DNA from: AC-32 sp038237925
Lineage (GTDB): Bacteria > Actinomycetota > Thermoleophilia > Gaiellales > Gaiellaceae
Direction: 5' to 3'
DNA length: 32,726 nucleotides
Assembly (NCBI GenBank): GCA_038237925.1
Contig: JBBRYF010000021.1
Coordinates: 1-32,726, forward strand
Shown: positions 6,410 to 14,259 of the stretch, one piece after another
Layout: the number at the start of each line of letters is the position of its first letter
Numbering within the stretch: position 1 is the stretch's first letter
The notes under the pieces: generated by a model
What the model was told of the DNA's origin: nothing
The model's input: only the letters and a program-made list of their open reading frames with translations
The model's database searches: none
Position numbers and translations under genes: made by a program

Positions 6410-6502
6410 CTAATCCCGCGGGCCGAGCAGGTACAGCACGATCACGGCCAGACCGACCACGCCGGCGGCGATCGCGACCCCGGTGAGGACGCCTGAGCTC
6501 AC
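6410..6502 (-). CDS. 30-aa single-helix membrane peptide
   Basis: GTG at 6502 follows the rhomboid TAG directly, with no base between, and the frame ends at TAG 6410. The peptide begins MSSGVLTG, continues with an uninterrupted hydrophobic helix (VAIAAGVVGLAVIVLYLLG), and ends with a short polar tail (PRD). One membrane span of ~20 residues with clean ends, directly abutting a rhomboid stop, favours real translation by reinitiation. It could be a rhomboid partner or regulatory peptide, but that is inference. It is short, so chance cannot be excluded. Confidence 0.5.
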   Translation of the reverse strand: MSSGVLTGVAIAAGVVGLAVIVLYLLGPRD

Positions 6503-7207
6503 CTACCAGGCCGGTCGTAACGGCGGTCGTTTCGCCAGCAGCCGGATCGTCAGCAGGCCGAACACGAAACCGCCGATGTGCGCGAAGAAGGCCGTTCCGC
6601 CGCCGGCTTGCGGCTGCAGGATCGAGAAGCCGCCGTCCCAGAGCTGGAACGCGAACCAGAGCCCGAGGAACCAGACGGCCGGGATCTCGCGCAGGAAGAT
6701 GAAGAAGAACAGGAAGACAGTCAGCACGCTGGCGCGGGGGAGGATCAGGAAGTACGCGCCGAGCACACCCGCGATCGCGCCCGAGGCGCCGATGTTCGGG
6801 ATGCTCGCGCCCTGGGCGTTCGTGAAGGCGAGCGTGACGAAGGTCTGAGTGGCCGTGGCCGCGAGCCCTGCGGCCAGGTACCAGAAGAGGAACCGAGCCT
6901 TGCCGAGCGCGTCCTCGACGTTGTTCCCGAAGATCCAGAGGAAGAGCATGTTGCCGCCGATGTGGAGCCAGCTCGCGTGCATGAACATGGAGCTGAACGC
7001 GCCCTCGTACCAGGGCAGGTGGTGCACGGCGGAGGCGGGCGAGACGCACGGGCCCTGGAGCGCGCACGGGTAGTAGCCGTAGTGCAGGACCTCGGCGTTG
7101 ACGCTGTGCCGCCACTCCCAGAGCCAGACCACGATGTTCGCGGCGATCAAGGCCACGGTCACGAGCGGGAACGTCCGCGTCGGGACGTTGTCCTTGAGCG
7201 GCAGCAT
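6503..7207 (-). CDS. Rhomboid-family intramembrane serine protease
   Basis: The 234-residue polytopic protein has six or more hydrophobic segments. Diagnostic motifs are HASWLHIGGNMLFLWIFG (residues 77-94, loop/TM2 with HxxGN), GASGAIAG (140-147, nucleophile Ser142) and FFAHIGGFVFG (catalytic His210). Rhomboids cleave transmembrane substrates within the bilayer by a Ser-His dyad, and both residues are present, so an active enzyme is expected. The large loop between TM1 and TM2 (about residues 35-72) contains two Cys residues. The gene starts 12 bp after argF and is followed without a gap by the 30-aa membrane peptide. Its place behind a sigma/anti-sigma pair raises the possibility of a role in anti-sigma or envelope-protein processing. 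Confidence 0.93.
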   Translation of the reverse strand: MLPLKDNVPTRTFPLVTVALIAANIVVWLWEWRHSVNAEVLHYGYYPCALQGPCVSPASAVHHLPWYEGAFSSMFMHASWLHIGGNMLFLWIFGNNVEDALGKARFLFWYLAAGLAATATQTFVTLAFTNAQGASIPNIGASGAIAGVLGAYFLILPRASVLTVFLFFFIFLREIPAVWFLGLWFAFQLWDGGFSILQPQAGGGTAFFAHIGGFVFGLLTIRLLAKRPPLRPAW

Positions 7208-7219
7208 GTGCCGCGGAGG

Positions 7220-8152
7220 CTACGAGATGACGAGCGCCAGGAGCGCCTTCTGTGCGTGCAGGCGGTTCTCGGCCTGGTCCCAGACCGCTGACTGCGGTCC
7301 GTACAGCACGCCCTCGGCGATCTCCTCGCCGTAGTGCGCGGGCAGGCAGTGGAGCACGATCGCGTCCTCGCCGGCGAGCTGCACCAGGCTCTCGTCGATC
7401 GCAAAGCCTTCGAGGTCGCGGAGCCGCCGCTCGCGCTCCTCCTCCTGGCCCATGCTCGTCCAGACGTCCGTGTAGAGCACGTCGGAGCCCGTGGCGGCTT
7501 CGCGGGGATCGTGGGTGAGCTCAACCTCGCCGCCGGCCTCGCGGGCGATCGCGACGACCTCCTCCCACGGCTCGTAGCCCTCCGGCGTGGCCGCGACGAA
7601 CGGGGCGCCGAGCTTCGCGCACGCGACCATCAGCGAGGCACAGACGTTGTTGCCGTCGCCGAGGTAGGCGACGCGCACGCCGTCGAGCCGCCCGAGCCGC
7701 TCGCGGATCGTCATCACGTCGGCGAGCGCCTGGCACGGGTGGGAGCTGTCGGTCAGGCCGTTGATCACGGGCACCGAGCCGTGGCGGGCGAGCTCCTCGA
7801 CGTCGTCCTGCTTGAAGGTGCGGATCATGATCCCGTCCACGTAGCGCGAGAGAACGGTGGCCGTGTCGCGCAGCGTCTCGCCGCGACCGAGCTGCAGGTC
7901 ACCGGCGGCGAGGTAGAGCGCGTGGCCGCCGAGCTGCGTCATCCCGACCTCGAACGACACGCGCGTTCTTGTCGAGGGCTTCTGGAAGATCATCGCCAGC
8001 GTGCGGCCGGGGAGGAGGTGGTGCTCCTCGCGCCGGGCGTGGCGCTCCTTGAGCTCGTCGGCGAGGTCGAGCGTCGCCAGCAGCTCCTCGCGGCTCCAGT
8101 CGGCGACGCGGGTGAAGCTGCGGCTCTTCAGGCTCTCGGCAACGGCGGCCAT
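7220..8152 (-). CDS. argF: Ornithine carbamoyltransferase
   Basis: The enzyme makes citrulline from carbamoyl phosphate and ornithine in the arginine pathway, and the reverse reaction supports arginine catabolism. The 310 residues match family length. Key motifs are STRTR (60-64, carbamoyl phosphate), HPCQ (138-141), DVWTSMG (229-235, ornithine loop) and HCLPAH (268-273, catalytic Cys269). It is complete, soluble and cytoplasmic. It starts 13 bp after the sigma factor gene and ends 12 bp before the rhomboid gene, so it is embedded in the same transcript. Carbamate kinase, the other user of carbamoyl phosphate, lies about 6 kb away on the same strand. The anabolic form is presumed because no arginine deiminase gene is visible. 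Confidence 0.95.
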   Translation of the reverse strand: MAAVAESLKSRSFTRVADWSREELLATLDLADELKERHARREEHHLLPGRTLAMIFQKPSTRTRVSFEVGMTQLGGHALYLAAGDLQLGRGETLRDTATVLSRYVDGIMIRTFKQDDVEELARHGSVPVINGLTDSSHPCQALADVMTIRERLGRLDGVRVAYLGDGNNVCASLMVACAKLGAPFVAATPEGYEPWEEVVAIAREAGGEVELTHDPREAATGSDVLYTDVWTSMGQEEERERRLRDLEGFAIDESLVQLAGEDAIVLHCLPAHYGEEIAEGVLYGPQSAVWDQAENRLHAQKALLALVIS

Positions 8153-8165
8153 CGTGCCGGCGATG

Positions 8166-8768
8166 CTAACCGAGCGATTGCTCGAGCCCGGCCTGTGCGA
8201 GCAGGTCGCGCAGGCGCGAGAGGCCCGTGAACATCCGGCTCTTGATCGTTCCCAGCGGCTGGCCGAGCTGCTCGGCGAGCTCGCTCTGCGTCAGGCCGCC
8301 GTAGTAGCCGAGCTCGAGCGCCTCGCGCTGCTCGGGCGTGAGCTGGAGCAAGGCCTCCTGGACGAGCCTGCGCTCGTAGCCGACCACAGCCTCGTCCTCG
8401 GTGGTCGTCGGGGCGGCGGGCTCGGGCGCGGCCTCGAGCGGCTCGCTGCGGCGGCGGTCCTCGCGGCGCACCAGATCGACGGTGCGCCGGTGGACGAGCG
8501 TGAGAATCCACGTGCTCGCCTTCGCCCGCTCCGCCAGGAAGCGGTCGGCCGAGCGCCAGATCGTCAGGAACGCCTCTTGCACCGCGTCCTGCGCGAGCGC
8601 CTCGTCTCTGAGGATGCGCAACGCCAGGCCGTAGGCGACCCGGCCGTAGCGGTCGTACAGCTCGGCGAGCGCCTGCTCGTCGGAGCTCGCGACGAGCGAG
8701 AGCAGCGCCTCGTCCGACATGTGGGCGAGGTCGCGGGAGGTCGCGGGCGGCGGGCTCGTCGTCAGCAT
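8166..8768 (-). CDS. ECF-family RNA polymerase sigma factor (SigK/RpoE-like)
   Basis: From ATG 8768 the product is 200 residues. Sigma region 2 is clear (LYDRYGRVAYGLALRIL, QDAVQEAFLTIW, then STWILTLVHRRTVDLVRRE), followed by an acidic linker and region 4 with its HTH (TPEQREALELGYYGGLTQ, then LGTIKSRMFTGLSRLRD). There is no region 1 or 3, as in ECF factors. An in-frame GTG at 8777 overlaps the anti-sigma stop as GTGA and has a GGTGG upstream, so it is an equally good start. The gene lies directly after its presumed anti-sigma gene, the reverse of the usual order. It probably directs RNA polymerase to the upstream DUF4331-TPR-NicO genes among others. Confidence 0.93.
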   Translation of the reverse strand: MLTTSPPPATSRDLAHMSDEALLSLVASSDEQALAELYDRYGRVAYGLALRILRDEALAQDAVQEAFLTIWRSADRFLAERAKASTWILTLVHRRTVDLVRREDRRRSEPLEAAPEPAAPTTTEDEAVVGYERRLVQEALLQLTPEQREALELGYYGGLTQSELAEQLGQPLGTIKSRMFTGLSRLRDLLAQAGLEQSLG

Positions 8769-8773
8769 GGCGG

Positions 8774-9445
8774 TCACGCGACCACCTTCGTCGCGGCGAG
8801 CGGCTTCTGGGTCGACTTGTCGACGCCGCCGGCTCGTTCGAGCGTGATCGCGATCACGGATCCGCTCGGGGCTCGCCGCGTGACTCTCACGACGCTCCGG
8901 CCGTTGCGGCCCGCGAAGAGCCCGGCGCGCTGCGCGGTACCGCCGCGGGTCACCCACGCCTCGTAAGTCTTGCCTGCCGGCGCCGGCGGGAGGTCGACCG
9001 CGAGGACCGCCTCGCCGTTGGGAGCGACGGCCACTGCGCCGCTGCTTCCCAGCGGCACGAGCTTCGCGCCCGGCTGGGAGAGCACCTGCGCGAGCGGGCT
9101 CTGGCTCGGGCGAGTGGCGCTCCAGATGCCGAGACCTACGGCGACCGAAGCCGCCACTGCGGCGGCCGCTCCGAGCGGGATCGTCCAGCTCCTGCGCCGC
9201 GCCGGGAGTGAGGCGACGTTCTTGCGCTCGCCTCGTGCCTGCTCGAGGATCCGCTGCTTGAGCTCGGGCGGCGGGGCGGGGCCTGCGGCAGCGTAGGCCA
9301 GGTCGGCGGCGGCCTCCCTCAAGCCGGCCAGCTCCTCACGGCAGCGCTCGCAGGTTGCGAGATGCTGCTCGAAGCTGTGCTCCTCCTCGCCGTCGAGCGC
9401 GTGCAACGCGTAGGGGGCGACGAGGGAATGAGGATCCGCGGACAT
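8774..9445 (-). CDS. RskA-like zinc-finger anti-sigma factor, membrane-bound
   Basis: The 223-residue protein has the ZAS motif HLATCERC (His28, Cys32, Cys35) in a helical N-terminal domain, followed by a polar linker. One membrane span lies at about 87-109 (WTIPLGAAAAVAASVAVGLG). The C-terminal extracytoplasmic domain has the RskA signature LPPAPAGKTYEAWV and ends AITLERAGGVDKST. It should hold the sigma factor inactive at the membrane until regulated cleavage releases it. ATG at 9445 follows the TAA of the upstream NicO gene with no spacer, so it is translated from the same message as the transporter genes. The partner sigma gene overlaps or abuts its stop. Confidence 0.92.
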   Translation of the reverse strand: MSADPHSLVAPYALHALDGEEEHSFEQHLATCERCREELAGLREAAADLAYAAAGPAPPPELKQRILEQARGERKNVASLPARRRSWTIPLGAAAAVAASVAVGLGIWSATRPSQSPLAQVLSQPGAKLVPLGSSGAVAVAPNGEAVLAVDLPPAPAGKTYEAWVTRGGTAQRAGLFAGRNGRSVVRVTRRAPSGSVIAITLERAGGVDKSTQKPLAATKVVA

Positions 9446-10189
9446 TTACAGATAGTACGGCGCAAGGTTGAGCGCTCCGAGTGCATACCAAAGCCCGAAC
9501 GAGAGGCTCATGAGGGCGAGGACGGGTGCCAGGCGCTGCAGTGTATTGGCGACCGGCGCGCGGCTGAGGGTGAAGCCGAACCCGGTGGAGAGCGCCGCCA
9601 TCGACAGCGCGGTGCACGTTGCGAAGAGACCGAGCGCCGCGACGGCGATCACGCGGTCGTGGATCGACGCGAGCAGGAGGACGCCCACGCCGGCGCTCCC
9701 GCCCATCCCGTGCACGAGGCCGATACCGAACGCCTGGAGCGGCGAGCGCGCACGGCCGGCGCGGTGGGGATGGGAGTCGCCGTCGTGCACATGACCGTGG
9801 GCGTGCAGCTCGCTCTCGTGTCTGTGGACGTGGACATGGAAGAGCCCGCGCCGCCAGCGGACGAGCAGCCAGACGGCGAGCGCGGCGATGATCACGCCAA
9901 CCGTCGTCTCCGCGCCCTGCTGAACCGGCGCGGGAAGGTAGCGCTTGAAGAGCACGATCGGCAGGCCGAACGCAAAGAGGGCGGTCGCGTGGCCGAGCCC
10001 CCACGAGAGACCGAGGCGCGCCGCGGCGCTCGTCGCGCGCTCGCGGGTTCCGGCGATCAGCGTCGAGACCGCGGCGAGGTGGTCGGGATCGGTGGCGTGC
10101 CGCAGGCCGAGCACCACCGCGACGACGCACACGAGCCCGAGCGTTGCACCGTCGGAGAAGCCCGCGATCCAGTGGTCGAGGCCGAACAC
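9446..10189 (-). CDS. NicO/NiCoT-type nickel/cobalt transporter with His-rich loop
   Basis: From GTG 10189 the protein has 247 residues and about six membrane spans. Residues 31-37 read HATDPDH, the HX4DH metal signature of nickel/cobalt permeases, inside the first long helix (VVLGLRHATDPDHLAAVST). A cytoplasmic or periplasmic loop is very His-rich (HVHVHRHESELHAHGHVH and more). The last helices contain HGMGGSAGVGVLLLAS. It begins 2 bp after the stop of the first NicO gene and abuts the anti-sigma gene. Direction of transport is not certain: RcnA-like exporters and NiCoT importers share these features, and a His-rich loop is commoner in exporters. A longer open frame upstream is antisense-like noise over the previous gene. 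Confidence 0.85.
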   Translation of the reverse strand: MFGLDHWIAGFSDGATLGLVCVVAVVLGLRHATDPDHLAAVSTLIAGTRERATSAAARLGLSWGLGHATALFAFGLPIVLFKRYLPAPVQQGAETTVGVIIAALAVWLLVRWRRGLFHVHVHRHESELHAHGHVHDGDSHPHRAGRARSPLQAFGIGLVHGMGGSAGVGVLLLASIHDRVIAVAALGLFATCTALSMAALSTGFGFTLSRAPVANTLQRLAPVLALMSLSFGLWYALGALNLAPYYL

Positions 10190-10191
10190 CG

Positions 10192-11505
10192 TCAGCTCAC
10201 CCTCGGGAGGGCTCGGACGGTCATGGCCAGGCCGGCCGCGAGGATGACGAGGGCGCTCGCCGCGGGCAGGAGCCGCACGAGCGGCCCCTCGAAGCTCAGT
10301 CGCCGGAAGGTCCGGCGCGCGAGGACGGCGACCAGGCCGATGCCGGTGATGCTCAGCGCGAGGCCCACGCTGAAGGCGAGGATCAGCAAGAGGCCGAAGG
10401 CGACACGGTGAAGAGAGATCGCCGCGAGCAGGACCACGAGGGCCGAGGGGCAGGGCAAGAGCCCGCCGGAGATCCCGACCGCGAGCAGCGAGCGGAAGCT
10501 CGTGTCGGCCTCGGCGCCGTGGTGGTGATGATGGTGCCCGTGTCCGTGGGCGTGAGCGCGGCGGTGGCGCCAGCGCCCCCAGAAGACCGACGCGCCGATC
10601 CCGACGACGAGCGCGCCCGAGGCGAGGTTCAGCCAGGGGTAGAGCCGGTCGGGGACGATGAACTGCGAAAGCGCGAGGGTCACGAGCCCGAGCGCGAACA
10701 CTCCGAGCGTGTGCGTGATCGTGACGATCAGGCCGAGCAGGGCCGCGTGGCGCGGAGTGCCTCGCTGCCCGACGAGGTAGGCGGTGACGATCGTCTTGCC
10801 GTGGCCCGGGGAGAGCGCGTGCGCGGCGCCCCAGAAGAGCGCGGCCGCGAGCGAGGCGAGGATCACGAACAGGCTCAGGTGCGAGCGGCCGACGAGGGAA
10901 GCGAAGCCGGCGTCCGCGACGCGGTCGGGCGCCTGCAGGCTCGCCCCGCTCGAGAGCGAGGGGACGACGTCTCGGCCGCTTCCCGGCTCGAGCATCGCCA
11001 CGATAGACGTGGTGTCGAGAGGACTCTGGAGGAGATTCTTCGGGTACGCGCGCAGCTCGTGACTCGTGCTCGGCGCGCCGGCCCCGAGCACGATCTCCTT
11101 CCAGCCGATCCGGTTCTTGTAGTTGTCGTCGCGGTAAGCGATCGACGAACGCCCGTGCAGAATCGGGCCCGCGAGGATCACTTCCAGCCGTGTGGTGCGG
11201 AGCCCGCCTGCGCCGCGAGGGTGCGCCAGCTCGGTGCGGACGGGCTCCAGAACAGCCGCTCGATCGTCGACTGAAAGATGTGCATTCCTCGCGATCCTCC
11301 TCGCGTAGGCGTGAGGGTTGATCCGGCCGGCCTGGAAGGTCGGGATCTCGGCCATGTCGAGCACGTAGCGGACATAGAGCCGCGGCCCCGAGACCTCGAC
11401 GCGGCTGAAGCGGTTGACCGTGAAGTTGCCGAGCGGGTGAGCGCTGGCCAGCGCCGGCAGCGCGAGCGCAGCAACCGCCACGGCCAGGAAGATGAGTCGC
11501 TTCAT
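10192..11505 (-). CDS. NicO-family transporter with N-terminal periplasmic domain and His-rich loop
   Basis: ATG 11505 has a GGAG SD 6 nt upstream and overlaps the TPR-gene stop as ATGA. The 437 residues begin with a signal peptide (1-22, ASAHP cleavage region) and a ~180-residue extracytoplasmic domain (PLGNFTVNRFSRVEV at its start). About six membrane spans follow from residue 208. The first carries HALSPGHGKT (229-238), the NicO version of the metal motif. A loop at 313-329 is packed with His (AHAHGHGHHHHHH), and a GGLLPCPSALVVLL motif (347-360) follows. This is the two-part architecture seen in uncharacterised NicO exporters. It probably works with the adjacent second NicO protein. Confidence 0.88.
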   Translation of the reverse strand: MKRLIFLAVAVAALALPALASAHPLGNFTVNRFSRVEVSGPRLYVRYVLDMAEIPTFQAGRINPHAYARRIARNAHLSVDDRAAVLEPVRTELAHPRGAGGLRTTRLEVILAGPILHGRSSIAYRDDNYKNRIGWKEIVLGAGAPSTSHELRAYPKNLLQSPLDTTSIVAMLEPGSGRDVVPSLSSGASLQAPDRVADAGFASLVGRSHLSLFVILASLAAALFWGAAHALSPGHGKTIVTAYLVGQRGTPRHAALLGLIVTITHTLGVFALGLVTLALSQFIVPDRLYPWLNLASGALVVGIGASVFWGRWRHRRAHAHGHGHHHHHHGAEADTSFRSLLAVGISGGLLPCPSALVVLLAAISLHRVAFGLLLILAFSVGLALSITGIGLVAVLARRTFRRLSFEGPLVRLLPAASALVILAAGLAMTVRALPRVS

Positions 11506-12818
11506 CGCAGCTCCTTTTTCGCAAAGGGCGCCCACAGGATTGAGAAGTGTGGATTCAGCGCGAGCGCGTCGCGCAGGAACGCGTCGCCCGCCGAGCGGTG
11601 GCCGAGACAGCGCTCGATCATCCCGCGGTGGAAGATCTTCAGCGCATCGCGCGTGCCAAGCCTGAGCGCTCGCTTCGAGTAGCCGAGCGCCTCGTCGCAG
11701 CGGCCGTTGCGGGCCAGCGCCCATGCGAGGACGTCATCGCCGTCGATGCTCGGGCGCAGTGCCCGCGCCTTCCGTGCGAGCGTGACCGACTCACCCGTGC
11801 GGATGCCGTGGTCGACGTCGAAGAGCGCGGTCTCGAGATCGGTCTTGACCCCGTTCGCGACGAGCAGCCGGCGGATGACGTCCATTAGCTCGTACTGGCG
11901 CCGGGCCTGCGCGCGATTGCCTTCGGCGCGGTAGAGGTCGCCGAGCTGCGAGACGAACTGTGGGAGCGGAATCGTGTCGACGGCTCTGTTCTCGAGCGCA
12001 ACAGCGGCTGAGAGGCGTCCGCGTGCGGCCTGCACCTGCGCGAGTGCGTCGAAGGCGTACGGGTAACCGTGGAAGGCGGACAGCGCGGCCCGGTACTGGC
12101 GGGCCGCCGGGCCGACCCGTCCGATTGACCAATAGAGCTTCCCGAGCTGAACGTGGGTCCACGCGGTCGCCTCCGGCTGGTCGGTTGCCGACACGAGGGC
12201 CAGTCGCATGGCAGCGATCGCATCGTCGGGACGGCCGAGCAGCTCACGCGCGTACGAGACGCGGGCGTAGGCGCCGTCGCTCGGCTTGAGTCGCGCCATC
12301 GTGTCGAAGGCGCGGAAGGCCTCACCGTAGCGGCCGAGCTCGAGCAGCGCGTCGCCGATCACGCCGTACGTGCGGGCGTTCGCAGGCCCAAGTCGAAGTG
12401 ACCTCCGGCCGAGCGCCAGGGCATCGCGGAAGCGGTGCCGCGAGAGCGCGAGCGACCCAAGCCCGCCGACGGCGACGGCGTTGCCCGGCGCGAGCCTCAG
12501 TGCCCGGCGAAGGGCCCGGTCGGAACGCGGGTACCAGCTCGGATCGCCGGTCTCGCGTGCCCGTTGCTGGTAAGCGAGCCCGAGCTCGGCGTAGCCCTCG
12601 GCGTCTTTCGGGCTCGCCTCCAGGCGCTGCTGCAGGCCCGCGACGAGAGCGGCGGTGTCCTCGGTTCCGGTCTGAACGAACCCCGTCCCGGTTGGGGCGG
12701 TAGGCGCGGCCGCGAGTGCGCCCGACGAGTGCGATCCCCGCAGCACGCCGCTGAAGAGGGTGACGGTGGCGGCAAGAGCCGCCACCGTCACCATTGCTGT
12801 CAGTCGTCGCCGTGTCAC
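11502..12818 (-). CDS. Secreted or membrane-anchored TPR-repeat protein
   Basis: The 438-residue product starts with a basic N terminus and one hydrophobic segment (LTAMVTVAALAATVTLFSGVL), either a signal peptide or an anchor. The rest is tandem tetratricopeptide repeats. Clear units include DAEGYAELGLAYQQRARET, AVAVGGLGSLALSRHRFRDA, ARTYGVIGDALLELGRYGEA and WTHVQLGKLYWSIGRVGPAA. TPRs form a protein-binding superhelix, so an assembly or scaffold role outside the membrane is likely. Its GTG start overlaps the stop of DUF4331 (GTGA) and its own stop overlaps the NicO start (ATGA). These overlaps suggest coordinated amounts of the three proteins. Confidence 0.88.
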   Translation of the reverse strand: MTRRRLTAMVTVAALAATVTLFSGVLRGSHSSGALAAAPTAPTGTGFVQTGTEDTAALVAGLQQRLEASPKDAEGYAELGLAYQQRARETGDPSWYPRSDRALRRALRLAPGNAVAVGGLGSLALSRHRFRDALALGRRSLRLGPANARTYGVIGDALLELGRYGEAFRAFDTMARLKPSDGAYARVSYARELLGRPDDAIAAMRLALVSATDQPEATAWTHVQLGKLYWSIGRVGPAARQYRAALSAFHGYPYAFDALAQVQAARGRLSAAVALENRAVDTIPLPQFVSQLGDLYRAEGNRAQARRQYELMDVIRRLLVANGVKTDLETALFDVDHGIRTGESVTLARKARALRPSIDGDDVLAWALARNGRCDEALGYSKRALRLGTRDALKIFHRGMIERCLGHRSAGDAFLRDALALNPHFSILWAPFAKKELR

Positions 12819-14188
12819 GGATTCTGGTGCACGCGGTTGCGACCGTCCCAGGGCGAAGCCAGGTACGGGAAGACGTTCGGCAGCACTTTGTCGTTGGTGC
12901 TGACGCCGTCACCCGCGCCTGCGAACGCAGGCCCGCCCACGACCTGGATCGCCGTGTCCGTCACGTCGTCCGAGGGCTTGCGCCCGTTCGGCCACGAGGC
13001 ACCAGGAGGTGAGCTGACGTTCAACCTCAGCAGCTCCGAGTACCGCGGGTCGGTAGGCCCGTACTTGAGCAGTGCGTTCTCGAGGTCGTGCCGCGGCGTC
13101 GCCGGGACCGGCGCGCCGAACACGAGAGAGAGCGCGAGAGCGAGCCGCGGGTTCTCGTAGTAGTCGAGGAACCGCGACTCCTTGGAAGGATCGAGCGTGT
13201 TCCAGCGATCCTTGTCCTTCGTGCCGATGATCAGCTCGTTGACGAGCGGGTTGGCCAGCCGCTGAACCTGGACGTAGTGGCTCGAGTTCGACTGTCCGTG
13301 CTCGCCACGCACCGTTACCTCGGGCCTGCTGGTGCTCGCGTAGGCGCCGAGCCACGGCTGCTTGGTTTCCGCTGGGCCGTGGTGGTCGCGCGTGAGCAGG
13401 CTCGCCGGAACCTCGAGCGCGATCGTGTTGACGTTGAAGCCCGACAGCATGTCCGTCGCTGGCGAGCGCAGGTTCAGCGTGTCGAACGCCGCACCCAGGT
13501 CGATGAAGAACGGGTCGTCGCGCTGCCCCGCGAAGACCTTCATGCCGTTGCCGAGGTTGTACATCCCGTGCCCGGCAAGGGCGTCGTAGTTCGGCATCGT
13601 CCGCGGTCCCACGTTGGAGGGAACAGCGATCTTCTCGGTCATCGGCGAGATCGTCGTGCGATGACCGTCCGTGATCATCGTGATCGTGTACTTCTGCCGC
13701 AGGCCGAGCCCGGGCGAGTTGAGCGCCGTGATCGGCGGGATCACGGAACCGGTCGCCGGCGGCACGCCGCCCACGTACGAGAGCGGCAGGCCGAGCGAGT
13801 TCACGGCCCCGCGGATCTCGTTGGTGAACCGGAGCTCGAACGCGACGTCGCGGGCGATGCCGTTCTTGTTGTTGTCGACGTGGAACGTGTACGCGACGCT
13901 CGGGTCGAAGTTGTAGTAGTTCGGCCCGCCGCTCGGTTCCTCGAACGGGATCACGTCCATGATCAGGTCGACCTTGTTGGCCTGGCCAGCCTGCGTGCTG
14001 CGGAACATGTAGAAGTCCGTGATGTCCGCCGGCGGGTCGTTCGCGATCAGCGGCGCCTCACGGTGGCTCGCGGCCTGTGCGGCCGGCGGGCCCGATCCGA
14101 AGCGGAGCACGAGCAACGCCAGCGCCGCGCCCACCAGCGCCAGCGCGACGATCGTCGCCTTCCGCCTCCCTAGCAAGACAGCCGTCAT
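12815..14188 (-). CDS. DUF4331 secreted protein
   Basis: The 457 residues start with a signal or anchor segment (IVALALVGAALALLVLRFG, ending AAQAAS). The mature start SHREAPLI, followed by DITDFYMF, is the hallmark of DUF4331. Further family features are beta-rich segments such as FHVDNNKNGIARDVAFELRF and a conserved DDPFFIDLGA. No enzymatic motif is known for the family. An excellent SD (GGAGGAAGGAGG) stands 6 nt before ATG 14188. This is the first gene of the overlapping DUF4331-TPR-NicO-NicO-antisigma-sigma run and lies 71 bp after carbamate kinase. The protein acts outside the membrane. A role linked to the metal transporters is inferred from the operon only. Confidence 0.9.
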   Translation of the reverse strand: MTAVLLGRRKATIVALALVGAALALLVLRFGSGPPAAQAASHREAPLIANDPPADITDFYMFRSTQAGQANKVDLIMDVIPFEEPSGGPNYYNFDPSVAYTFHVDNNKNGIARDVAFELRFTNEIRGAVNSLGLPLSYVGGVPPATGSVIPPITALNSPGLGLRQKYTITMITDGHRTTISPMTEKIAVPSNVGPRTMPNYDALAGHGMYNLGNGMKVFAGQRDDPFFIDLGAAFDTLNLRSPATDMLSGFNVNTIALEVPASLLTRDHHGPAETKQPWLGAYASTSRPEVTVRGEHGQSNSSHYVQVQRLANPLVNELIIGTKDKDRWNTLDPSKESRFLDYYENPRLALALSLVFGAPVPATPRHDLENALLKYGPTDPRYSELLRLNVSSPPGASWPNGRKPSDDVTDTAIQVVGGPAFAGAGDGVSTNDKVLPNVFPYLASPWDGRNRVHQNP

Positions 14189-14259
14189 GGCTGCCTCCTT
14201 CCTCCCTCAGGGGTGGTTGCTGTCGCGTGTTGTTCGCCCGTGGCCCCGGATCGGTTCGG

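Noticed and set aside
10190..11524. N-terminal extension of the second NicO gene to 692 residues
   Set aside because: The extra part lies out of frame over the first NicO gene and is Arg/Pro-rich noise; GTG 10189 directly follows that gene's stop.
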